NCBI GenBank assembly: GCA_041481445.1
Contig: JBGPBV010000151.1
Span: forward strand, 1-16,495
Length of the DNA: 16,495 bases
Direction of reading: 5' to 3'
Origin: AA29 sp041481445
GTDB lineage: Bacteria; Acidobacteriota; Vicinamibacteria; Fen-336
Below are positions 6,123 to 12,457 of this stretch, in pieces. The notes beneath the pieces are model-generated. The model was not told the DNA's origin. It saw only the letters and a list, made by a program, of their open reading frames with translations, and did not search any database. Both the position numbers and the translations under genes were made by a program. How positions within the stretch are numbered: position 1 is the first letter of the stretch; each line of letters opens with the position of its first letter.

Positions 6123-7724
6123 TCAGGAGGGCTGCGACCAGCAGTGGGTGGCGCTGTCCCGCTTGGGCAGGGGCAGCTCCATGGGCCGGAGGTCGCGGGC
6201 GGGCCGGCCGACGAGGAGGGGTGTGGAGCCCGCCCTGACCCCGAGCTCCAGGATGCGCATCTTCGCGCGCCCGATGAAGGGCAGGATGGCCGCCTGCTTG
6301 TCGAGGCCGCCGCGGGCGAGGCGGATGTGGGTGGCGTCGGCGGGGAACTCGTCGAGGGTGGGGTCCACGGGCAGCCAGGTGCCGCGGTCGCGGCCCTCGG
6401 CCACGTAGACCTCCGGCCAGGCGTGATAGAAGAACCCGCCGCGGAGGTAGACGAGCCCCACCGCGATGCGGGCGGGCAGGCCCAGGGCGCGGGCCATCGC
6501 CACGTAGAGGGCGGTGTGCTCGTTGCAGTCGCCCACCTTCGTGCGCAGCACCTCGAGGGCGGAGGGGAGGCTCACCGTGGGCTTCTTCTCGAGCAGCGCG
6601 CTCACGTGGCGGGTCAGGCGCTCGGCGATCGCGCGGGGAGCGGTCGCGTCCCCGGCCGCCTTCCTGGCCTCGGCCACGATCTCGGGGGCGTCGCTCTCCA
6701 GGAAGAGCTCGGGGCGGAGGAAGGCGGACAGGTCCCCCGGGGCGGGCTCCGGCGCGAGCGTCTCCGCGTCGACGACCTCCACCACGTTGCCCTTCACCGT
6801 CTGGCCCGCCCCCTGGAGATCGGCGCTGGAGAGGTCCACGCCGTCGAGGCGGACGACGAGACGCTCCACCGCGGCCGGATCGTCGATGCGGCGTGGGGGA
6901 TCGGGCACCACCGCCGCCGCCTCCAGGAGGTCGCTCTGGATCTCGCCGGGCACGGCGAGGGCGGTGGCGCGGTCGGGTGTCTCTTTCACGACGAGCAGGC
7001 CGAGCGGGCTCTCCTCCCGCACCACCTCCCCGGTGTCCGTGACCCAGGAGGTCGAGGTGATCCCGGCGAAGCGCGTGAGGACCTTGAAGGCGGGCACCGG
7101 CCGGCCGGCCGCCCGCACGACCTCGCGCGCCTGCACGTCGATGGTCATGGTCTCGTTGCGCAGGGTGGCGGGGTCGAAGACGGCCGCCTCGACGTGCTTG
7201 CCGGGGGCGAGTCCCCCGGCGGCGAGCTGGCGCGAGAGGTTGAGCGACAGCGACGGCTTCTCCGGGAGCTCGCGCGTCTCCGTGCGCGTGCCGCTCGGTG
7301 TCTTCACGGTGAGCTGGAGCCGCCGCCCGTCCACCACCCCTTCCACCCGTATGGCGCCCGTGCCCGGGTCCATCGAGAACTGGAACGACCGGACGTCGAA
7401 GGCCTTGTCCACCTGCACGGACGTGTGCAGGCGGGCCGCGCTCGTCGCCCCGAGCAGCGTCATCTGCAGGCGCCCGTCCTCCTGCAGCTCGTAGCCGTCC
7501 GCCGTCGGCATGGTCTGGCCTACCATGAACCCGATCTTCTCGCCCCGCGAGTACACGCCCTTCCACTGGGCGGACTTTCCGTAGGCGGAGAGGTCGCTGG
7601 CGAGGTTGGTCGTCGAGGCCTGGATCGAACGGAAGAGCAGGCCCATCTGGACCAGCCAGGCCACGACCACGAGAACGGAGAGCGTGCGGGAGAGCCGGCG
7701 GGGCAGCGGGCGGAGCCAGGTCAT
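6123..7724 (-). CDS. Membrane-anchored transglutaminase-like (cysteine protease fold) protein
   Basis: The 533-residue product begins with a basic stretch and one hydrophobic segment (about 14-31), so it is probably anchored in the inner membrane with the rest outside the cytoplasm. Residues 55-330 are beta-rich with no family I can name. Residues about 365-470 are a transglutaminase-like domain with an apparently complete triad: C400 in KVGDCNEHTALYVAMARALG, H434 in FFYHAWPEVY, and D454 in WLPVDPT. Bacterial members more often act as peptidases or amidases than as cross-linkers, so the activity is open. It is the first gene of the unit with the ABC ATPase (4-base gap) and permease. Its ATG lacks a Shine-Dalgarno; a TATACT box lies 15 bases upstream. 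Confidence 0.9.
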   Translation of the reverse strand: MTWLRPLPRRLSRTLSVLVVVAWLVQMGLLFRSIQASTTNLASDLSAYGKSAQWKGVYSRGEKIGFMVGQTMPTADGYELQEDGRLQMTLLGATSAARLHTSVQVDKAFDVRSFQFSMDPGTGAIRVEGVVDGRRLQLTVKTPSGTRTETRELPEKPSLSLNLSRQLAAGGLAPGKHVEAAVFDPATLRNETMTIDVQAREVVRAAGRPVPAFKVLTRFAGITSTSWVTDTGEVVREESPLGLLVVKETPDRATALAVPGEIQSDLLEAAAVVPDPPRRIDDPAAVERLVVRLDGVDLSSADLQGAGQTVKGNVVEVVDAETLAPEPAPGDLSAFLRPELFLESDAPEIVAEARKAAGDATAPRAIAERLTRHVSALLEKKPTVSLPSALEVLRTKVGDCNEHTALYVAMARALGLPARIAVGLVYLRGGFFYHAWPEVYVAEGRDRGTWLPVDPTLDEFPADATHIRLARGGLDKQAAILPFIGRAKMRILELGVRAGSTPLLVGRPARDLRPMELPLPKRDSATHCWSQPS

Positions 7725-7739
7725 GCCAGGGCGGGAGCC

Positions 7740-7745
7740 AGTATA
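7740..7745 (-). promoter_or_regulatory. Putative -10 box for the transglutaminase-ABC operon
   Basis: TATACT on the minus strand matches the -10 consensus at five of six positions and ends 15 bases before the ATG at 7724, predicting a leader of only about 9 bases with no Shine-Dalgarno. The 17-bp-upstream position has no good -35 box. It shares a 41-bp spacer with the divergent trmJ-like gene. Confidence 0.4.
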
Positions 7746-7750
7746 AACGC

Positions 7751-7756
7751 TAGACT
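7751..7756 (+). promoter_or_regulatory. Putative -10 box for the trmJ-pilT-hflX cluster, leaderless arrangement
   Basis: TAGACT lies 9 bases before the ATG at 7766, placing the expected transcription start next to the AUG. No -35 match and no Shine-Dalgarno are visible. Support comes mainly from its agreement in spacing with the ispG and crp/fnr upstream regions. Confidence 0.33.
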
Positions 7757-7765
7757 CTGGTCTTC

Positions 7766-8548
7766 ATGGACCTCGACCGGATCGACGTGGTGCTGGTGCG
7801 GCCGGCCCGGGCCGCGAACGTGGCCGCCGCCTGCCGCGCCCTCAAGAACATGGGGCTCGGCTCGCTCGTGCTCGTCGATCCCCCCGACGACCTCCAGGCG
7901 CCGGAGGCGCGCGCGCTGGCCTACGGTGCCTGGGACGTGCTCGACGGTGCCGTGCGCCGGGCGACGGTGCGGGAGGCGGTGGCCGCCAGCACCTGGACGG
8001 CCGGGACCTCTGGCCGCCCGCGCGACGACGCGTGGACCCCGCGTGCGCTGGCCGCGGAGGCCGCCCCGCGGACGGCGGGCGGGCGGCTGGCCGTCGTGTT
8101 CGGGCCCGAGTCGAGCGGCCTGACCGAGGACGAGCTGGCCGAGTGCCACGTCCGCGTCCACATCCCCGCCGATCCGTCCCACCCTTCGTTGAACCTGGCC
8201 CAGGCCGTCCTCCTGATCGCGTATGAGCTACGCCTGGCCGCGCTCGTGGATTCCCGTCCGCGGGCGGAGGCCTCCAGCGACGTGGACGCCGGTCGGGCGG
8301 CGGCGGGCGAGATCGAGGACGCCCTCGACGACCTCCGCCGGGCTTTCCTCAAGATCGGGTACCTGAACCCGGCCAACCCGGAAGCCATCCTCTCGGAGTG
8401 GCGCTCGCTGGTGGCCCGTGCCGCCCCCTCGCGGCGCGAGGTCAGCCTGCTCCGGGGCCTCGCCCGCCAGGTGCTCTGGGCGGCGGGATCGATTGCACAG
8501 ACGTTGAGGGCGGACGATAATCGCCGTCCCACCGGAGGAGATCCGTGA
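7766..8548 (+). CDS. trmJ: SPOUT-family RNA methyltransferase, TrmJ-like (tRNA Cm32/Um32)
   Basis: This 260-residue protein shows the TrmH/SPOUT motifs in order: motif 1 ANVAAACRALKNMG with N18, motif 2 VVFGPESSGL (110-119) and motif 3 HPSLNLAQAV (139-148) of the knotted SAM-binding region. The C-terminal helices contain YLNPANPEAI and LLRGLARQVLWA, the tail that distinguishes TrmJ from TrmH and TrmL. TrmJ methylates the 2'-hydroxyl of nucleotide 32 in tRNAs using SAM. Residues 75-105 form a short low-complexity insertion. It opens the rightward cluster from an ATG with no Shine-Dalgarno, and its TGA overlaps the GTG of the next gene. Another SPOUT 2'-O-methyltransferase specificity cannot be excluded. 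Confidence 0.88.
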   Translation: MDLDRIDVVLVRPARAANVAAACRALKNMGLGSLVLVDPPDDLQAPEARALAYGAWDVLDGAVRRATVREAVAASTWTAGTSGRPRDDAWTPRALAAEAAPRTAGGRLAVVFGPESSGLTEDELAECHVRVHIPADPSHPSLNLAQAVLLIAYELRLAALVDSRPRAEASSDVDAGRAAAGEIEDALDDLRRAFLKIGYLNPANPEAILSEWRSLVARAAPSRREVSLLRGLARQVLWAAGSIAQTLRADDNRRPTGGDP

Positions 8549-9009
8549 GCGAGCTGCGTGTGCCCACGGTGACGCTGGACGCGGAAATCGTCTGTGCCAA
8601 CGGCACCTGGTTCGTCGGACGCATCTTCCTGCCCGCGGCGTCGTCACATCACTCCGGGGTCATGCGCCCGGACGAGTGGATGAACGACGGCGCCCCCTTC
8701 TTCCCCTTCCTGCCCGCCAACGCGACGAGCGCGGTGATCCTGAACAAGGCGGAAGTGGTGGTGCTGAGCGTCGTGGCCGTGAACACGCCGGCGGGGGACC
8801 TCCCCGACGTCCCGCGACGGCGCGTGCAGGTGGAGTGCCGCGACCGCATCGTGGCCGGCATCATCGTCATCGACATGCCGGAGGGCCACCAACGCGTGCT
8901 CGACTACCTCAACGGGCACGATCCGTTCTTGACCCTCTACGACGGTGACCGCGAGCACCTCGTCCGCAAGACGTGCATCACGCGCGTGATCGAGCCCGGG
9001 GAGGCCTAG
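8545..9009 (+). CDS. Uncharacterised protein with an internally duplicated beta-rich domain, coupled to pilT
   Basis: I do not recognise the family of this 154-residue, probably cytoplasmic protein. It seems to be two copies of one small domain. Copy 1 (about 7-79) reads VTLDAEIVCANG..VGRIFLP, then RPDEWMNDGAPFFPFL, then VILNKAEVVVLSV. Copy 2 (about 92-149) reads RRVQVECRD..VAGIIVIDMP, then RVLDYLNGHDPFLTLY, then HLVRKTCITRVI. The pattern of alternating hydrophobic strands, a conserved glycine and a D.(L/M)N....PF turn suggests a small SH3- or Sm-like barrel; this is inference. The GTG start overlaps the trmJ stop (GTGA) and has a GGAGGAG site at 8534-8540. It ends directly against the pilT GTG (TAGGTG), which points to a job linked to the motor ATPase. 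Confidence 0.85.
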   Translation: MSELRVPTVTLDAEIVCANGTWFVGRIFLPAASSHHSGVMRPDEWMNDGAPFFPFLPANATSAVILNKAEVVVLSVVAVNTPAGDLPDVPRRRVQVECRDRIVAGIIVIDMPEGHQRVLDYLNGHDPFLTLYDGDREHLVRKTCITRVIEPGEA

Positions 9010-10476
9010 GTGTCCATCGAGAGACTGCTGCAGGCGACGGTCAAGGCGGGGTCGCAGGAGCTGCGCCTCATCCCGGGCCGGCGCATCGTCATCGTGACCG
9101 CGGCCGGGGAGCGCGAGGTCCAGGGGGCCGAGCAGACGGCGGCCACCATCGACGGGCTCCTGGCCCCGACCCTCACCCCGGAGGCCCGCCAGGCGCTGGC
9201 CTCCGGCCGCGCGGAATGGCGCTTCCAGCTGGCCAGCCTGGGCACCGTCCGCGCGCAGGCGGAGGTGCGGCAGGGAGCCACCCACGCGGGGTTCACGATC
9301 GAGGGAGCGGGAGCGGCGGTGCCGGCGGGGGCGCGGGCCAACAGCGTGGGGCCGGCGGCGCCGATGGACGAGCTGCTGCGCACGCTGGTGACGATGAAGG
9401 CCTCCGACCTCCACATCTCCTCCGGCTCCCCGCCCATCCTGCGGCACGACGGCGAGATCAGGACCCTCGACCGGCCGGCGCTCGGCGCGTCCGACGTCGA
9501 GGCGCTCCTGTGGCCGATCGCGCCCCAGCGCAACCGCGAGGAGTTCAAGCGGCGCCACGACACCGACTTCGCCTACGAGATCGCCGGGCTGGCCCGGTTC
9601 CGCTGCAACTTCTTCCTCGACCGCAAGGGCATGGGTGGGGTGTTCCGCCAGATCCCGAGCCGGATCATCACCGCGGAGGAGATGGGGATCTCGAAGGAGA
9701 TCCTGCAGCTCTGCCACCTCCCCAAGGGCCTCGTGCTGGTCACCGGACCCACGGGCTCGGGCAAGTCGACTACCCTCTGCGCGCTCATCGACTACATCAA
9801 CCGCAACCGCACCGACCACATCATCACGATCGAGGACCCGCTGGAGTTCGTGCACGAGAACAAGAAGTGCCTCATCAACCAGCGCCAGGTGGGCGAGCAC
9901 ACCGACTCCTTCAAGGACGCGCTGCGGGCGGCCCTGCGCGAGGACCCCGACATCGTGCTGGTGGGGGAGATGCGCGACCTGGAGACGGTGGCGATCGCGA
10001 TCGAGACCGCGGAGACGGGACACCTCGTCTTCGGCACCCTGCACACCTCGTCCGCGCCCTCGACCGTCGACCGCATCATCGACCAGTTCCCGGCCGACCG
10101 TCAGGGGCAGATCCGCGTCATGCTGGCGGAGAGCCTCAAGGGCGTGTTCAGCCAGGTGCTGTGCAAGAAGATCGGGGGGGGCCGCGTGCCCGTGATGGAG
10201 GTCCTCATCACCACCCCGTCGGTCTCGAACCTGATCCGTGAGGCCAAGATCTTCCAGATCCCGTCCATCATGCAGACGGGGAGGAAGTACGGAATGTGCC
10301 TCATGAACGAGAGCTTCACCGACCTCGTCAAGAGGAAGGTCATCGACCCGCAGGAGGCCTACGCCAAGGCCATGGACAAGTCGGGCCTGCTCGGCATGCT
10401 GAAGAGGAACGGGGTCGACACCTCCTGGGCCCCGGCCGAGCCCGGGCCCGCGGCGGCCGCGCCCGCGCCCGCCTGA
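9010..10476 (+). CDS. pilT: Type IV pilus retraction-type ATPase (PilT family) with an extra N-terminal domain
   Basis: Residues 119-470 form a full PilT-family hexameric motor ATPase: N-terminal domain with ASDLHISSG (131-139), Walker A GPTGSGKST (246-254), Asp box IITIEDPLEF (D276), Walker B DIVLVGEMRD (314-323), His box GHLVFGTLHTSSA (H345) and an SNLIREAK helix (406-413) matching the PilT 'AIRNLIRE' region. It would drive pilus retraction at the inner membrane. At 488 residues it exceeds PilT (about 345-370) because of residues 1-118. These look like a degenerate second copy of the PilT N-terminal domain joined by an Ala/Gly linker. The tail (474-488) is Ala/Pro-rich. The GTG start has GGGGAGG (8998-9004) 5 bases upstream and abuts the preceding stop. 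No other pilus gene is in the window, so PilU or another paralogue is possible. Confidence 0.92.
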   Translation: MSIERLLQATVKAGSQELRLIPGRRIVIVTAAGEREVQGAEQTAATIDGLLAPTLTPEARQALASGRAEWRFQLASLGTVRAQAEVRQGATHAGFTIEGAGAAVPAGARANSVGPAAPMDELLRTLVTMKASDLHISSGSPPILRHDGEIRTLDRPALGASDVEALLWPIAPQRNREEFKRRHDTDFAYEIAGLARFRCNFFLDRKGMGGVFRQIPSRIITAEEMGISKEILQLCHLPKGLVLVTGPTGSGKSTTLCALIDYINRNRTDHIITIEDPLEFVHENKKCLINQRQVGEHTDSFKDALRAALREDPDIVLVGEMRDLETVAIAIETAETGHLVFGTLHTSSAPSTVDRIIDQFPADRQGQIRVMLAESLKGVFSQVLCKKIGGGRVPVMEVLITTPSVSNLIREAKIFQIPSIMQTGRKYGMCLMNESFTDLVKRKVIDPQEAYAKAMDKSGLLGMLKRNGVDTSWAPAEPGPAAAAPAPA

Positions 10477-10483
10477 GCCGGGC

Positions 10484-11125
10484 GTGAGAGCGGAGCTCGT
10501 CCGCGCCTCCGGGTCCCAGCCGGACGAGGCGGTGGTCCGCCGTGCGGTGCAGGCGCTCCGCGCGGGGTCCCTCCTCGTCTACCCGACGGACACGCTCTAC
10601 GCGATCGGGGGACGCGCGCTGGACGGGGGCGTCGCCGGCGCCGTGCGCCGGGCCAAGGGCCGCGACGAAGGCAAGCCGCTTCCCCTGGTGGCGGCCGACG
10701 TCGAGCAGGCGCGGAGCCTGTGCGCGGACTGGCCCGACGAGGCGGAGGCGCTGGCGGGGAGGTTCTGGCCCGGGCCGCTCACGCTGGTGCTGTCCGCCCT
10801 GCCGTCCGTGCCGGTCGAGGTGACGGCGCGGACGGGCACGGTGGCGGTGCGGGTGCCGGACCTCGAGCTCGCGCGCGCGCTGTGCCGGGGCGCGGGGCCG
10901 CTCGTCTCGACGTCGGCGAACCGCGCGGGGGAGGCGCCGCCCCTGACCTGCGCGGAGGCGATGGCCGCCGTCGGTGCCGCCGCCGCCCTGGCCCTGGACG
11001 CGGGCCCCGGCCGCCCGGTCGCCTCCACCGTCGTGGACCTCACCTCCCGTCCCGCGCGCCTCCTCCGCGGGGGGGCGGTCCCCTGGGACGAGGTGGAGGG
11101 GGTTTTGCGCGCGCGCCGCCGCTGA
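10484..11125 (+). CDS. tsaC: L-threonylcarbamoyladenylate synthase (Sua5/YrdC/TsaC family)
   Basis: The 213-residue protein is a single YrdC domain, which makes threonylcarbamoyl-AMP from threonine, bicarbonate and ATP for t6A37 modification of ANN-decoding tRNAs. Visible family features are LLVYPTDTLYAIG (31-43), the KGR motif (58-60) followed by KPLPLV, FWPGPLTLVL (94-103), VAVRVPD (120-126) and STSAN (142-146). The C-terminal Sua5 domain is absent, so it is the short TsaC/YwlC type. The start is a GTG at 10484, 7 bases after the pilT stop, with only a weak Shine-Dalgarno. Its TGA lies in the same frame as the hflX sequence that follows. Confidence 0.93.
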   Translation: MRAELVRASGSQPDEAVVRRAVQALRAGSLLVYPTDTLYAIGGRALDGGVAGAVRRAKGRDEGKPLPLVAADVEQARSLCADWPDEAEALAGRFWPGPLTLVLSALPSVPVEVTARTGTVAVRVPDLELARALCRGAGPLVSTSANRAGEAPPLTCAEAMAAVGAAAALALDAGPGRPVASTVVDLTSRPARLLRGGAVPWDEVEGVLRARRR

Positions 11126-11305
11126 TACACTGGTTGCGGAGGCGCCGGAACAGGCCTGCGCGCTCCCTCACCAGAGGCCACACCCACCATCCGCGCCCGA
11201 GACGACACCCCCGCGAGACAAGAGAAGGCGATCCTCGTCGGCCTGGCCGCCGGCGCCCGCGAGCGGTTCCGCACGGAGTCCTCGGTCGAGGAGCTCGGCC
11301 TGCTC

Positions 11306-12457
11306 GTGCAGAGCGCGGGCGCGCGGGTGGTGGGCACCCTCATCCAGGAGCGGAAGCGCAAGGACCCCGCCACCCTCATCGGCCGGGGCAAGGTGGAGGA
11401 GGTCGCGCGCCTGTCCATCGAGCGCGCGGCCGACCTGGTCGTCTTCGACGACGAGCTGACTCCGGCCCAGCAGCGCAACGTCGAGGCGACGGTCGAACGC
11501 AAGACGGTGGACCGCACCCAGCTCATCCTGGACATCTTCGCCCGCCGCGCGCGCACGCGGGAGGGGCGGCTGCAGGTGGAGCTGGCCCAGCTCGACTACA
11601 TGCTCCCGCGCCTGACCGGCAAGGGCGTGCTGCTCTCGCGCCTGGGCGGCGGCATCGGGACGCGCGGGCCGGGCGAGACCAAGCTGGAAACGGACCGCCG
11701 GCGCATCCGCCAGCGGATCCAGAACGTCAAGCGGGAGATCGAGAAGGTGCGCCGCACGCGGCACACGCGGCGCGAGGCGCGCCGTCGCGCCCAGGCCCCG
11801 GTGGTGGCGCTCGTCGGGTACACCAACGCCGGCAAGTCGACGCTCTTCAGCGCGCTCACCCGCGAGCGCACGGAGATCTCCGACCAGCTCTTCATGACCC
11901 TCGACCCCCTGGTCCGGCGCATCCGGGTGGGGCCGGGCAAGGACGTGCTCGTGGTCGACACCGTCGGCTTCATCCAGAAGCTGCCGCACGCGCTGGTGGC
12001 CGCCTTCCGCGCCACCCTGGAGGAGGTCGTCCAGGCCGACCTGCTCCTCCACGTCATGGACGCCTCCGCCGAGGACGTCGAGAACCGCGAGGCCGCCGTC
12101 GACGCCGTGCTCAAGGAGATCGGGGCGGGCGAGCGGCCGCGCATCGCCGTCCTGAACAAGACGGACAAGGTCGCGCCCGAGCGCGTGCGCAACCTCCAGG
12201 CCGGGCGGCCGGGCTCGGTGGCGGTCTCCGCGCTCACCGGCCAGGGCCTGGACGAGCTGGGCACCGCGATGGCGGGGCACCTCGAGATGCGGCCGCGCGC
12301 GGTGCGCCTGCGCTTCCGGACCGGCGACGCGCGTGGGATCGCCGGCGTCTACACCGCCGGCCGCGTGGTCGCGCACGAGGTCGAGGGCGACGAGGTCACC
12401 ATCGACGCCGAGATCCCGGAGCGGCTGATCGGTCGCTATCGGGAGCACCTGGTTTGA
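11306..12457 (+). CDS. hflX: HflX ribosome-associated GTPase (true start probably upstream)
   Basis: HflX is a GTPase that binds the 50S subunit and splits stalled ribosomes. Counting from the GTG at 11306 (383 residues), the HflX N-domain includes LIGRGKVEEV, DDELTPAQQRNVE and the signature GGIGTRGPGETKLETDRR (114-131), then a coiled linker rich in Arg/Glu. The G domain has G1 GYTNAGKST (171-179), G3 DTVGF (218-222), G4 NKTD (284-287) and G5 SALTG (308-312). Conserved HflX sequence continues upstream of this GTG: 11234-11305 encodes ILVGLAAGARERF then SSVEELGLL in the same frame. Between the tsaC stop (11123-11125) and 11306 there is no in-frame ATG, GTG or TTG; ATC at 11189 or CTG at 11156 are the only near-starts I can suggest. 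The stop overlaps the next gene's TTG. Confidence 0.93.
   Translation: MQSAGARVVGTLIQERKRKDPATLIGRGKVEEVARLSIERAADLVVFDDELTPAQQRNVEATVERKTVDRTQLILDIFARRARTREGRLQVELAQLDYMLPRLTGKGVLLSRLGGGIGTRGPGETKLETDRRRIRQRIQNVKREIEKVRRTRHTRREARRRAQAPVVALVGYTNAGKSTLFSALTRERTEISDQLFMTLDPLVRRIRVGPGKDVLVVDTVGFIQKLPHALVAAFRATLEEVVQADLLLHVMDASAEDVENREAAVDAVLKEIGAGERPRIAVLNKTDKVAPERVRNLQAGRPGSVAVSALTGQGLDELGTAMAGHLEMRPRAVRLRFRTGDARGIAGVYTAGRVVAHEVEGDEVTIDAEIPERLIGRYREHLV
12441..12445 (+). promoter_or_regulatory. Ribosome binding site supporting the TTG start of the lipoprotein gene
   Basis: GGGAG inside the last codons of hflX lies 8 bases before the TTG at 12454. Together with the TTGA overlap and the signal peptide that starts at this codon, it fixes the start even though the frame is open far upstream. 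Confidence 0.5.

Noticed and set aside
11123..11125. Idea that TGA is read through to make a TsaC-HflX fusion, since both share a frame.
   Set aside because: The intervening residues look like random spacer, both proteins are separate in known genomes, and no recoding element is visible.
10720..12453. Open frame continuing upstream of the lipoprotein through hflX and tsaC, giving a 1017-codon frame.
   Set aside because: The upstream part is Arg/Pro/Gly-rich shadow of tsaC and hflX; signal peptide and ribosome binding site place the real start at 12454.
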